NCBI RefSeq assembly: GCF_004138325.1
Contig: NZ_SBLB01000001.1
Coordinates: 620,001 to 684,000, forward strand
From: Spirosoma sordidisoli
Lineage (GTDB): Bacteria; Bacteroidota; Bacteroidia; Cytophagales; Spirosomataceae
Length of the DNA: 64,000 nucleotides
Reading direction: 5' to 3'
The notes below the pieces were generated by a model. The model made no database searches. It worked only from the letters and a program-made list of their open reading frames with translations, and was not told the origin of the DNA. A program made the translations under genes and the position numbers. Within the stretch, counting starts at the first letter, position 1; the number at the start of each line of letters is the position of its first letter. Shown one piece after another: positions 37,672 through 47,026 of the stretch.

Positions 37672-39963
37672 CTACTCCCCGTCCGGCGTTATGGTGACGA
37701 CGATGGATTTGGAGGTTGGCGTATGGCTTTTGTCGGCAACCGAGTCGATCGGAATCAGCACGTTGGTTTCGGGGAAATAGGCCGCACAACAACCACGCGG
37801 TATGGCATACGGCACAACCACGAATCGGTGGGCGGTGCGGGTTGTCTCGCCATAGTGGCTATGGAGGTTCACGAGCTGCCGGTCGCGCAGGCCCAGCATC
37901 GATATATCCTCCTGATTCATGAAAATGACGCGCCGTTCGTTATAGATGCCCCGATACCGATCATCATTGCCGTATACGGTGGTATTGAACTGGTCATGAC
38001 TCCGAACCGTCATCAGGAGTAACTCGCCGGGCTTCAGCGTATGGGACGTGGGCGTGTTTACCGTGAAATGAGCCTTCCCGTCTTTGGTAGTGAACCGCCG
38101 TTCGCGCGGGCCGTTGGGCAGGTAGAAGCCACCCGGCTTACGGATTCGCTCGTTATACCGTTCAAAACCCGGAACGACCTGCTCGATCAAATCCCGGATG
38201 CCGTCATAATTGGCCGCCAGGCCACTCCAGTCTACGGTCGATTTTTCGGCCAGCGTGGCCCGGGCCAGTTCCGCCACGATAGCTACCTCGCTTTTCAGAT
38301 GGTTTGAAATGGGGGCGAGTACCCCGTGCGACTGGGCCACCACCCCGGTGGTGCTCTCACAGCTCACAAACTGCTCCCCCGAGGGTTGCCGGTCGCGATC
38401 GGTACGGCCGAGACAGGGCAGAATAAGGGCCGTTTCGCCATGAATCAGGTGGCTCCGGTTCAGCTTGGTCGACACATGGACCGTCAGGCGGCAGGCCCGC
38501 AAGGCGTCGGCCGTGTAGTCGGTATCCGATACCGCCATGGCAAAGTTTCCGCCCAGGCCGATAAACACCCTGGCCCGGCCTTCGTGCATGGCCCGTACGG
38601 CGGCCACCGTGTCGTAACCTGGTTTACGCGGAGGTTCGAACCCGAATACCCGTTGCAGCGAATCCAGAAACTCGGGTTTAGGCTTTTCATAGATCCCCAT
38701 CGTCCGGTCACCCTGTACGTTACTATGCCCCCGTATGGGCGAGGCTCCTCCCCCCTCGATCCCGATGCTCCCTTTCAGCAACAACAGGTTGATCACTTCA
38801 TTGATCGTATCGACGGCGTTGCGATGCTGGGTCAGCCCCATTGCCCAGCAAATAATCAGCTTAGGCGTATACTTGAACAGATCAACAGCCTCCCGAATTT
38901 GATTGAGGGGCAGACCGCACTGCCCAGCCAGCTCGTTGAGATCATAGGTATCCAGATCAGCCACGAACGCGTCGTAGCCCGCCGTGTAGGTCCGGATAAA
39001 ATCCTGATCGAGTACCTTACCCGGTGCTTTTGCTTCTTCTTCGAGCAGAATTTTGCACATAGCTTTCAGCAAAGCCAGGTCGGTATTGATCGGAATCTGC
39101 AGGAACAGGTCGGTCAGCTTCTCGCCCCCCAGCAACAGATCGCGCGGACTTTGCGGGTACTTGAATGCCAGCAGGCCTGCCTCTTTCAAGGGGTTTACCG
39201 AAATGATTTTGGCTCCGTTTCGCTTGGCTTCTTCCAGCGGGGTCAGCATGCGGGGCGCGTTGGTCCCCGGATTCTGGCCCATAATCATAATCACATCGGC
39301 CTTTTCGTAGTCGTCGTACTTAACCGACGCCTTCCCTAGCCCGATCGTCTCGCCCAGGGATGTACTCGTCGACTCGTGGCACATGTTCGAACAGTCAGGC
39401 ATGTTGTTGGTGCCAAACTGACGCACAAACAGCTGATAGACGAAAGCAGCCTCGTTACTGGTACGGCCCGAGGTGTAAAACACAGCCTCATCGGGCGAGT
39501 CGAGAGCGTTCAGCTGATCGGCGATGAGTTGAAACGCAGCGTCCCAGGTAATGGGTTCGTAATGGGTTGCGCCCGGTTTCAGCACCATAGGCTGCGTAAG
39601 CCGTCCCTGTTGCCCCAACCACAAGTCGTTTTTCTGGAGCAATTCAGCCACCGAATAGCGCTGAAACAATACCGGCGAAGCCGTATGCTTGGTCATCACC
39701 TCATCGGCCACGGCCTTGGCTCCACTCTCGCAGTATTCGGCTATGCTCGACCGGTCGCCGTCGGGATCGGGCCAGGCACAGGACGGGCAGTCGAATCCGT
39801 CTTTCTGATTGAGGTTAACGAGGGCTTTCCAGCCACGGCCGGGTCCGGTAGCCGACAAAATATGCTGAAACGACTTCACAACGGCCGTAACACCGGCAGC
39901 TTCGGTTTTAGGCTGGCCAACGGTCAGGTCGCCGGTAAGTTCTTCGGGGGGTGTATTGGTCAT
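37672..39963 (-). CDS. FdhF/YdeP-family molybdopterin oxidoreductase
   Basis: A 763-residue cytoplasmic protein of the formate-dehydrogenase-like family (YdeP type): no twin-arginine signal. Molybdopterin motifs include FYTSGRTSNEAAF, MPDCSNMCHESTSTSLG, IMIMGQNPGTNAPRM, IISVNPL and, near the end, LLMTVRSHDQFNTTVYG, with a C-terminal dinucleotide-binding domain. C59 and C62 in DCPSCAW sit where an iron-sulfur ligand set would be, but a full four-Cys set is not evident. YdeP in E. coli is linked to acid resistance; the reaction is not proven. Its start is 12 bases after the stop of the App1-like gene, indicating one transcript, and fdhD lies 2 kb away. Confidence 0.87.
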   Translation of the reverse strand: MTNTPPEELTGDLTVGQPKTEAAGVTAVVKSFQHILSATGPGRGWKALVNLNQKDGFDCPSCAWPDPDGDRSSIAEYCESGAKAVADEVMTKHTASPVLFQRYSVAELLQKNDLWLGQQGRLTQPMVLKPGATHYEPITWDAAFQLIADQLNALDSPDEAVFYTSGRTSNEAAFVYQLFVRQFGTNNMPDCSNMCHESTSTSLGETIGLGKASVKYDDYEKADVIMIMGQNPGTNAPRMLTPLEEAKRNGAKIISVNPLKEAGLLAFKYPQSPRDLLLGGEKLTDLFLQIPINTDLALLKAMCKILLEEEAKAPGKVLDQDFIRTYTAGYDAFVADLDTYDLNELAGQCGLPLNQIREAVDLFKYTPKLIICWAMGLTQHRNAVDTINEVINLLLLKGSIGIEGGGASPIRGHSNVQGDRTMGIYEKPKPEFLDSLQRVFGFEPPRKPGYDTVAAVRAMHEGRARVFIGLGGNFAMAVSDTDYTADALRACRLTVHVSTKLNRSHLIHGETALILPCLGRTDRDRQPSGEQFVSCESTTGVVAQSHGVLAPISNHLKSEVAIVAELARATLAEKSTVDWSGLAANYDGIRDLIEQVVPGFERYNERIRKPGGFYLPNGPRERRFTTKDGKAHFTVNTPTSHTLKPGELLLMTVRSHDQFNTTVYGNDDRYRGIYNERRVIFMNQEDISMLGLRDRQLVNLHSHYGETTRTAHRFVVVPYAIPRGCCAAYFPETNVLIPIDSVADKSHTPTSKSIVVTITPDGE

Positions 39964-39975
39964 GATGGGTATGGG

Positions 39976-41049
39976 CTATGTAGCGGCCAGGCCTAAGCCA
40001 ACCGAATGTTGCCGGGCTTCAGCGCTATGGGAAAAATAACAGCAAGGTATGTGTAGAGCCTCAATCCGACTCAGCGTTTCGCGGGTTTTGTCCTGATTTC
40101 TGTCGTTTACCTGCCGAATATACACGCATCGGATCTGACGGGTAAAATGCTCGGCCACCGATGCATAGATAGTGGGGTCTTCCTGGGTATCGTCGCCGAG
40201 CAATACGAACTGCTGATCAGGATAGGTCTCTATGATCCTGACAATCCGGTCGAACTTGGTACGGTGCTTATTCTGACCGGTCTTGAGCAGCTGATGAATT
40301 TGTTTGAGCTGACTCAACAGGTAAACGCCCATCGGTAATCCGTTATTCTGCGAAAACTCAAGAATGGGATCATAGAGGTTCCATTCGCTGCTCGACACGT
40401 AAAAGAAAGCGTTGGTCGCGTCAGGCCCGCTGTCGGCTTCGGCCAGCAGCTGGTAATGGGCCACAACGCCGTCGAAAGGCTGGCGACTATGGGCGTTCTG
40501 GGTCAGCAACACCAGCAGTCGTTTCGCAATCGTAGCCGAATGCGAAATCAGAAAGGTGTCGTCGATATCGGAAATAAACGCAAATCGGGTTGGATGCGGC
40601 ACCAGCACCTGACCCTCGCCCTCCGCCAGGATCGTTTCGGGGTTGATTGTCTGCGAAACCAGCTCGGCTTTGACCGGATGCCAGCCGGGCAGCACGGGTT
40701 CGGGCATCGGCAGGTCGACTCGAAAATAGCCATCTACATCGGCGCGGGTCTCGGTCGTCTGCCCGTTACACTGCACCCGAACCGTAGCATGTGGGTAAGG
40801 CCTGGCCAAAAATAACCGCACTAGGCTGAACATATTGACCAGCACACTGTGGCGGTACTTCCGGCGGGGATGAGCCGACTGTTTAAATACCGTCCCATGA
40901 ATGGTTAGCCGTTGGGCGTTACCAAAACCACGGTACACCTTAACGGTGGGCTGGTCGGTGAGCCGCAGCCACGTTAAGAAATATCGTTTCAGCGTGCCTT
41001 TTGAGCTTATATTTTGTTTAACAGATAATGCGGGTCGAGCAGCTTCCAT
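39976..41049 (-). CDS. App1-family phosphatidate phosphatase (DUF2183)
   Basis: A 357-residue protein from the ATG at 41049; a TTG 12 codons upstream is less likely. Residues ~35-150 are a beta-rich domain. The catalytic DxDxT motif is DIDDT (161-165) in FAFISDIDDTFLI, as in yeast App1 and other HAD-like phosphatidate phosphatases, followed by FFYVSSSEWNLYDPILEF and the later VLLGDDTQEDPTIY. It should remove phosphate from phosphatidate to give diacylglycerol. No signal peptide is seen. It is 12 bases upstream of the molybdoenzyme gene and divergent by 48 bases from a diacylglycerol-kinase-like gene that could catalyse the reverse step. Confidence 0.85.
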   Translation of the reverse strand: MEAARPALSVKQNISSKGTLKRYFLTWLRLTDQPTVKVYRGFGNAQRLTIHGTVFKQSAHPRRKYRHSVLVNMFSLVRLFLARPYPHATVRVQCNGQTTETRADVDGYFRVDLPMPEPVLPGWHPVKAELVSQTINPETILAEGEGQVLVPHPTRFAFISDIDDTFLISHSATIAKRLLVLLTQNAHSRQPFDGVVAHYQLLAEADSGPDATNAFFYVSSSEWNLYDPILEFSQNNGLPMGVYLLSQLKQIHQLLKTGQNKHRTKFDRIVRIIETYPDQQFVLLGDDTQEDPTIYASVAEHFTRQIRCVYIRQVNDRNQDKTRETLSRIEALHIPCCYFSHSAEARQHSVGLGLAAT

Positions 41050-41097
41050 AACGCCTGGATCGGTACACCTATTTATAACCGCCAAATCACTGATAAG

Positions 41098-41976
41098 TTG
41101 ACATTTTTATTCGCCATAAATCCGGTGTCGGGCGGACGCGACAAATCGGACTGGGAAGAAGGAATCCGCCAGTTTTTTGCCGACTTGCCCCACACAGTCC
41201 ATGTACTGGAGCTCAACGGAAAAACCGACGACGAGTTAGTCAGACAACAGATTGCCCTTCACCAGCCCGACCGGGTTGTGGCCGTTGGGGGCGACGGAAC
41301 CATTAAATGCGTAGGCACACAGCTGCTCGGAACGGATACCGTACTGGGTATTTTGCCGGCAGGCTCGGCCAACGGACTGGCGCGGGAGCTGGGCATTCCA
41401 CCCGATATCGAGGCCAGCCTCAGCGTACTGGTAAACGGAACGCCAAAACCGGTCGATGTTATCTCGATCAACGAGGGCGACATTTGTCTTCACCTGGGCG
41501 ATATTGGCCTGAACGCGCGGGTAGTCAAACACTATCAGGACAACAACTGGCGGGGCATGTTCGGCTACCTGCGGGCGGTTATCAAAGCCCTTCAGACCCG
41601 GCAGCTGCTGCGGGTCGAGATCAACCTGGGCGAAACCTGCGTGTCGAGAGCAGCGCTCATGGTCGTGCTGGCCAACGCCCGGATGTACGGCACGGGCGCC
41701 GTAATCAACCCTGATGGCGACATGTCTGACGGGCAATTTGAGGTTGTCATTTTCCGGCGGCTGGCCATCTGGGAAATTCTGAAACTATTCTGGCGCTACC
41801 GGCCCTTCGACCCACGCAGTATTGAAATTTATCCCGCTACCTCTATCAGCGTCGAAACGCGCCGAAAAGCGTATTTCCAGATCGATGGCGAGTACAGGGG
41901 GCGCATCAACCAACTCAAAGCCGCCATCAGGCCGGGGGCGCTGACGATCCTGGTACCGCCCGAAATAGCTCCTTAA
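41098..41976 (+). CDS. Diacylglycerol kinase / YegS-like lipid kinase
   Basis: A 292-residue protein of the DagK catalytic family. The nucleotide-binding signature VAVGGDGTIK (61-70) and the LPAGSANGLAREL loop are both clear, and GDGTI plus the C-terminal FQIDGEYRG match YegS-type kinases. TTG at 41098 is taken as start because the conserved FLFAINPVSGG begins two codons later and no ATG lies upstream nearby. The expected activity is ATP-dependent phosphorylation of diacylglycerol or a related lipid. Its 3' end overlaps the fdhD gene by 4 bases tail to tail. Confidence 0.88.
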   Translation: MTFLFAINPVSGGRDKSDWEEGIRQFFADLPHTVHVLELNGKTDDELVRQQIALHQPDRVVAVGGDGTIKCVGTQLLGTDTVLGILPAGSANGLARELGIPPDIEASLSVLVNGTPKPVDVISINEGDICLHLGDIGLNARVVKHYQDNNWRGMFGYLRAVIKALQTRQLLRVEINLGETCVSRAALMVVLANARMYGTGAVINPDGDMSDGQFEVVIFRRLAIWEILKLFWRYRPFDPRSIEIYPATSISVETRRKAYFQIDGEYRGRINQLKAAIRPGALTILVPPEIAP

Positions 41977-42824
41977 CTGGCGGAGACCGAAGCCTGGCTG
42001 ATCCGGTCCGGTTCGCTGTAGATGTTGAAGCGGCCGTTTCGGACAAACCCGACTAAAGTCATACAAGCCTCCTGCGCCATGTGAACGGCCAGACTTGAGG
42101 GTGCTCCTACGGCTGTCAGTAACGGCACTCCGGCGCGCCAGCTTTTCTGGACCAGCTCGACTCCGATCCGACCACTCAGAAAAACACCGTACTGGCTAAG
42201 CGGCAGCCAGCCCTGCCAGAACGCGGCTCCGATGAGTTTGTCGAGGGCATTATGCCGCCCGATATCCTCCCGAACCAGCCGTACCATTCCCTGGGCGTCG
42301 AATAAAGCAGCCGCGTGAATACCACCCGTGTGCGCAAAAGCCGTTTGCCTGTGCCGAACCGTATCGGGTAGCGCGTTTACTACCAGCGGATTAATGATCA
42401 ACGATGAGTGGAGTGGCCCACTGGTCTGCGCCATCACCGCTTCGATGGTCGTTTTACCACACAGACCGCAGCTCGACGAGGTAAATGTATTCCGTTCGAG
42501 CCGGGACCAGTCTACAGCTACCCCTGGTCGGAGTTCGATCCGTATTACATTACCTTCCTTGTCGGCATCCTGAACACAATGACGGCACGATAGCACATCG
42601 CCCGGGCTTTGAATTATTCCTTCAGAAAACAGAAAACCGGCTGCCAGTTCTTCGTCATGACCCGGCGTTCGCATCGTAACCGACACCGACCGCTGCTGAC
42701 GGTCGTTGGCGGGTCCGAAGCCCAGCCGGATTTCGAGCGGCTCTTCAACCGCCAGCAGATCCGGGACTTCGGACCAGCTGTCGTCAGTAACTTTATGAAC
42801 GGTAGTGGGGGCAACTAAGGGCAT
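41973..42824 (-). CDS. fdhD: Formate dehydrogenase accessory sulfurtransferase
   Basis: A 283-residue FdhD from the ATG at 42824; an upstream TTG would add 14 residues unlike the family. The CxxC pair that relays sulfur is C119 and C122 in SSCGLCGK. GHDEELAAGFLFSEGII, the FAHTGGIHAAALFD stretch and VREDIGRHNALDKLIG are family hallmarks. FdhD passes sulfur from IscS to the molybdenum cofactor of formate-dehydrogenase-type enzymes, so it is expected to serve the YdeP-like enzyme encoded 2 kb away on the same strand. Confidence 0.93.
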   Translation of the reverse strand: MPLVAPTTVHKVTDDSWSEVPDLLAVEEPLEIRLGFGPANDRQQRSVSVTMRTPGHDEELAAGFLFSEGIIQSPGDVLSCRHCVQDADKEGNVIRIELRPGVAVDWSRLERNTFTSSSCGLCGKTTIEAVMAQTSGPLHSSLIINPLVVNALPDTVRHRQTAFAHTGGIHAAALFDAQGMVRLVREDIGRHNALDKLIGAAFWQGWLPLSQYGVFLSGRIGVELVQKSWRAGVPLLTAVGAPSSLAVHMAQEACMTLVGFVRNGRFNIYSEPDRISQASVSAS

Positions 42825-42902
42825 CGCTGTATCTGGATTGATACACCAATAACGCCAATTCTCCAAAATAGTTGATGACTGGCATCGCTGCGATTATACT
42901 GA

Positions 42903-45458
42903 TTAGAAGCCGAGAGACGCGGCTGCTTTAATAGCGAACCGATTCACTGGCAAGCCATTGGGACCGGGGTCCAGGTAAGTTAACCGATGGATAGCCTGCA
43001 GCCGGAGTATCTTAAAGATGTTTTCGATGCCATACCCAACTTCCAGATAAGGTGTACTGCTATCCAGCGTACCAAACCGAATGGGCTTTTGCCCATTGGG
43101 AAGAGGTTTGCTGGTTTCGATGGCCTGATTGGCTTTACTCATACTTCCCCAGAGCGCATCGACATTGGCTACGAGCCGCCAGTTGAGTTTCCGGATGGCC
43201 GGAATCCGGTTGAACAGCAGGCCTTCGAACCGGTGCTGCATATGAATGGCCACAAACCGATCGCTCACAAATTCATAGAACTGCATTCGGTTGAAGGTGT
43301 TGGTGGTAAGCAGCGGAGTCGGATTGCCGATGTGCGGAAATAATAACGGTACCGGTATGGTTGATGGTGTATAACCAGCGGTAAGCAGATAAGATAAACG
43401 GCCCAGCGGCCCCAGCCGTAGCGACTGCTGCGCCCGCAGCGTCAGCCGGTCGTAGCTGTAACCGCCCCCCATTGAGCGGGCCCCGTGGGTATACCGAATG
43501 GTTAGGACCGGAGCTCGTTTCGTGCCGAGCGTAATGCGCTCGTTGCCATCCATGATATACTTCTCCTTGCGCGCCAGCCGGGCCTCTACCGACCAGTATG
43601 TATCGATAATATCGGACCGCAGGGGCGACAGGTCTCCCAGCTCAGGCTGTAGTCTATACTGAAATGGAAAAGTCGGGTCGAACGTACGGCTTCCAAGTGT
43701 AGCCGTCAGCAGGATACCCCGAACGGGTTCGGTTCTGAAAAAGGCTTCCTGAACGCGTGTTCGATACGCTCCTCTGTATTTGCCAAAGCGACTCAGCGCA
43801 TAAAACATACGATTGCCCCCGACCAGCTCCGGGGTAATCCCCAGCCGTTCCAGATCGTATGACATCCGAACGCCAACCAGCGTCCATCGCTGGCGGGAGA
43901 AGAGGTAATCCGCTTCAGCACCGTATTTAAACTGGTTGTCATATGTACCATAAGCCAAGTAACCACGCAGTATGACATGCCGGCTAAAGTCATCGTTAGT
44001 CCGAAAACCCAGCCGTATCCGGAGACCCTCCAGACTGTTGGCAGCCAGCATGTATGGGTACGGACCCAGATCAAAACCACCCAGTTTGTAGAAACCCGTT
44101 ATGGCAATCTGGCCAACGGCTTCGGCTTTTTTGACGGCTGGAATAGCACGCAGCTGTTCGATCATGCGCTCGGCTTTCCGGTCTGAACGGCCCAGCGAGT
44201 CGGGGCCAGCCAGATCACGCTGGGCCGATGCCCAGAACGCATCATTGGGCGTAGTTACCGTATCCACTGGCTCTACAGGCTGCTCATAGAAAGAAACCGG
44301 TCGAATCTTATTAATAATCAGATGGCTGCTGCGCATCGTTAGCTCGGCGCGCATACCCAGCGAGTTTTTACCGATACCGGTTAGGTCGGCGGTTAGTTTC
44401 AGACTGACCGGGAGCCAGCCGCTGGGTTGGCCGGAACCAGCCAGCGAATCGGTAACGGGCTCGAGTTCCTGCTCGATAGTCAGTTTGCGAACATAGTTCA
44501 GGTTGGCCCGGTCGCCAATACGGGCTTCAATCTGGCAGAGAGCAAACGTACTAGTATCAATCCAGACTTTGCCGATAAAGGCCAGGTCTTCAGGGCGCTT
44601 CGGATCGAACTGGATCTCGTAACAGATCCGATCACCTAACTGAGTAGTATCGGCCAGAAAAAAATGGTACCAGTTTTTCCAGTTGTCGCCCGTTGGCGAG
44701 GCAAAGTCCTTACCCAGTATGGGAATGTAGTTGTCGTAGAAATTCTGACTAACCAGGTTTGTACCGCCCAGTAGCTGCGAACTCAGACCAGCATCATCGA
44801 CAGCCACGCCCCGAATACGGGTTTTACGAATATCTTCCCGACGAACTTTTGGATTAGAACGCACATAGTAGCGAGAAACCGACTCAGACAGCAACAACGG
44901 CAGCAACCGATTTCCTTCATCGTCAAACATGGAGTCGGCCTGGCTCATTCCTTCTTTGACCCGCTTCATCAGCGGATTCTGGCTCATACGGGCCGATACA
45001 TGACTCAGCGCAACGCTGGTTTTCGTATAGGTATCACCTTCATAAGCGGCCAGTCGATTGCGGTCATTGACGGTTCGGTTCTTACGCAGTTGACGGAGTA
45101 CACGAAAAGCCGGATTTTCGCCCGCCCGTACAACCACCTCCTGCAGGGCATTCCCGGCGGGGGTCAATTTGAAATCAAGGGCCTGGGTTGGTCGCTCTTT
45201 ATCGACAAATTGCCGAAGCATGGCATAGCCCAGCGAGCTGACAGCTATCGAATCGGTCAATACCTTGACCGTGAGTGTAAAACGCCCGTTATCGTCGGTC
45301 AGGGTGCCAGCCCGACTGCCTACCAGTACAACACTGGCAAAGGGAACGGGCTCGCCGGTTCGTGCATCGGTAACCATACCCGTTACCGTAAAGGTTGTCT
45401 GGGCATGAACAGGTAAAAGTGATGTGAATAGTAGGAATGCAATGAGTACAGGTTTCAC
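42903..45458 (-). CDS. DUF5686-family outer-membrane protein with carboxypeptidase-like regulatory domain
   Basis: An 851-residue protein: signal peptide 1-19 (cleaved after VHA), a CarboxypepD_reg-like beta-sandwich at ~22-105 (VTGMVTDARTGEPVPFASVVL), then DUF5686 over the rest. The DUF5686 part begins with NPAFRVLRQLRKNR and contains FIGKVWIDTSTFALCQIEARI. The last ~350 residues alternate in the manner of outer-membrane beta strands and end in ASLGF, an aromatic C-terminus as used for barrel assembly. No TonB plug is present, so it is not a TonB-dependent receptor. The function of the family is unknown; surface or transport roles are inference. Confidence 0.83.
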   Translation of the reverse strand: MKPVLIAFLLFTSLLPVHAQTTFTVTGMVTDARTGEPVPFASVVLVGSRAGTLTDDNGRFTLTVKVLTDSIAVSSLGYAMLRQFVDKERPTQALDFKLTPAGNALQEVVVRAGENPAFRVLRQLRKNRTVNDRNRLAAYEGDTYTKTSVALSHVSARMSQNPLMKRVKEGMSQADSMFDDEGNRLLPLLLSESVSRYYVRSNPKVRREDIRKTRIRGVAVDDAGLSSQLLGGTNLVSQNFYDNYIPILGKDFASPTGDNWKNWYHFFLADTTQLGDRICYEIQFDPKRPEDLAFIGKVWIDTSTFALCQIEARIGDRANLNYVRKLTIEQELEPVTDSLAGSGQPSGWLPVSLKLTADLTGIGKNSLGMRAELTMRSSHLIINKIRPVSFYEQPVEPVDTVTTPNDAFWASAQRDLAGPDSLGRSDRKAERMIEQLRAIPAVKKAEAVGQIAITGFYKLGGFDLGPYPYMLAANSLEGLRIRLGFRTNDDFSRHVILRGYLAYGTYDNQFKYGAEADYLFSRQRWTLVGVRMSYDLERLGITPELVGGNRMFYALSRFGKYRGAYRTRVQEAFFRTEPVRGILLTATLGSRTFDPTFPFQYRLQPELGDLSPLRSDIIDTYWSVEARLARKEKYIMDGNERITLGTKRAPVLTIRYTHGARSMGGGYSYDRLTLRAQQSLRLGPLGRLSYLLTAGYTPSTIPVPLLFPHIGNPTPLLTTNTFNRMQFYEFVSDRFVAIHMQHRFEGLLFNRIPAIRKLNWRLVANVDALWGSMSKANQAIETSKPLPNGQKPIRFGTLDSSTPYLEVGYGIENIFKILRLQAIHRLTYLDPGPNGLPVNRFAIKAAASLGF

Positions 45459-45596
45459 CAGGGGTACAAGTCGTAGTTAACGGTCTGCTAAGTTACAAGT
45501 CCGTACCCTGCTCCCACAACACTTTGAGTTAAAGGAGCATTAATATGCGTTCAAGTGTATTTATGCAAGCATGAATTGCTTACCGTCCTGTACGCA

Positions 45597-46136
45597 TTAA
45601 CCGACCAGCCAGATTCGGTCGGCGTCGGCGCCCTGCTCGGTCCATTCGACCAGTACCCGCTGTGATTCAAGGGTATTGACGCGTTTGCCGGTATAATCTG
45701 GCCGGATCGGCAGGTCACGGTTGTAACGCCGGTCAATGAGCACCAGCAGTTCGACCTGGCGGGGGCGGCCAAACGCGGTCATGGCGTCCATAGCGGCCCG
45801 GACCATACGCCCGGTAGCCAGCACATCGTCAATCAGCACAACACGCTTATCTTCGATAATAAAGGGAACATTCGTGGTATTGGGCCGCAGGGGCGTGTCG
45901 CGCCGACGGAAGTCATCGCGGTAGAACGTAGCGTCCAGATAACCAAGCGGCACTGAATAACCCAACGTCCGGTTCAGCTCACGACCCACCCGATCGGCGA
46001 AATAAATGCCGCGCGGCTGCATACCCAGTATAACAGTATTGGCAAAATCCTGGTGGTTTTCAATCAATTGCTGCGCCAGGCGACTAATCACAATTTCGAG
46101 TAGCGGGCTGGACAGAATCAGGCGTTGTTGGTTCAT
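45597..46136 (-). CDS. pyrR: PyrR-type uracil phosphoribosyltransferase / pyr operon regulator
   Basis: A phosphoribosyltransferase of 179 residues from the ATG at 46136 (MNQQRLIL); a second ATG 12 codons upstream at 46172 is also possible. The PRPP loop is VVLIDDVLATGRMVRAAMDA. LGMQPRGIYFADRVG, LGYLDATFYRDDFRRR and RPDYTGKRVNTLESQRVLV are characteristic of PyrR rather than Upp. In Firmicutes PyrR attenuates pyrimidine genes by binding mRNA; in Bacteroidota this is not established and there are no pyr genes next door. It is divergent from pth. Confidence 0.88.
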   Translation of the reverse strand: MNQQRLILSSPLLEIVISRLAQQLIENHQDFANTVILGMQPRGIYFADRVGRELNRTLGYSVPLGYLDATFYRDDFRRRDTPLRPNTTNVPFIIEDKRVVLIDDVLATGRMVRAAMDAMTAFGRPRQVELLVLIDRRYNRDLPIRPDYTGKRVNTLESQRVLVEWTEQGADADRIWLVG

Positions 46137-46175
46137 GGGGTAAAAATAGTTGGAAGTCGTTAGTTTTTCCATTGG

Positions 46176-46183
46176 TAATTTTG
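46176..46183 (+). promoter_or_regulatory. Possible -7 element of pth
   Basis: TAATTTTG matches TAnnTTTG exactly and lies 39 bases before the chosen pth ATG. A start there rules out the longer pth frame from 46172. The upstream TTGG is two to three bases too far for a good -33 element. Confidence 0.35.
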
Positions 46184-46222
46184 CGTCCGCTGTATGCGTG
46201 GCATTCGTTACCTGTTTTACAA

Positions 46223-46786
46223 ATGGCTAAGTTTCTTCTGGTAGGTCTGGGCAACATCGGACCTGAATACGCACTAACCCGCCATAATGCGGGCTTTATG
46301 GTTCTTGACCGGCTGGCGGCCCAGTATGGGTTTGATTTCAGCATGACTCGCCTGGCCTACACGGCTAAATGGCAGCACAAAGGCAAGCAGCTCTTCTTTA
46401 TCAAACCAACGACATACATGAACCTGAGTGGGCGGGCGGTACTGTATTATCTCAAGCAGGAGAATATCCCTGTCGAAAATATGCTCGTGATCACCGACGA
46501 CAAGGATTTGCCCTTTGGCAAGCTCCGGCTCAAACCGAAGGGATCGCCGGGTGGTCATAATGGATTACGCAATATCGATGAGGTACTTAACACCCAGGAA
46601 TACGCCAGATTACGGGTAGGGATCGGAAATAATTTCTCGAAAGGCCGTCAGGTCGACTTCGTTTTGGGGCAGTTTCCGGAAGACGAATTGGTCCAATTAC
46701 CCGACTATCTGGACCGCGCGGGTGATGCCGTACTTAGTTTTTGTACTATGGGGATACAGTACGCGATGAACAATTACAATCAGTAA
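46223..46786 (+). CDS. pth: Peptidyl-tRNA hydrolase
   Basis: A 187-residue Pth from the ATG at 46223 (MAKFLLVGLGNIGPEY), the normal family start. The catalytic His is H21 in RHNAGF, and KPTTYMNLSGRAV and RLKPKGSPGGHNGLRNI are the other hallmarks. It recycles peptidyl-tRNAs dropped by stalled ribosomes. It is followed by an unusually A/T-rich stretch. Confidence 0.96.
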   Translation: MAKFLLVGLGNIGPEYALTRHNAGFMVLDRLAAQYGFDFSMTRLAYTAKWQHKGKQLFFIKPTTYMNLSGRAVLYYLKQENIPVENMLVITDDKDLPFGKLRLKPKGSPGGHNGLRNIDEVLNTQEYARLRVGIGNNFSKGRQVDFVLGQFPEDELVQLPDYLDRAGDAVLSFCTMGIQYAMNNYNQ

Positions 46787-47026
46787 TATAACTTTTTAAA
46801 GTATTTTAAAATAATCACAAACAATATGTTCAGCATGTAACTACCTATTTGACAAAAATATTATTCTGGTAAATCGAAAATTAAGCCGAATAATTTCAGA
46901 TTTAACCTAGAACACAACATTAAAAACCAAATATTATTCCGAAAAGACCCAATATTCGGTTTGTATTTTAAAAACTTCTATAGACATTTGTGTGTTCTTT
47001 AACTGAAACAAAAATAGAACAATACT
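46787..47026. promoter_or_regulatory. A/T-rich spacer before the small exported protein gene
   Basis: This 240-base stretch is far richer in A and T than the rest of the window and has no reading frame of note. TTTG at 46960-46963 and TAGACATTTG at 46981-46990 may be a promoter pair for the gene at 47027. The composition suggests a highly expressed promoter region or a nucleoid-protein binding site. Confidence 0.4.

Noticed and set aside
38326-39339. Plus-strand open frame of 337 codons opposite the molybdoenzyme gene
   Set aside because: Shadow of the well-supported YdeP-like gene; no recognisable motifs, no signal or start context.
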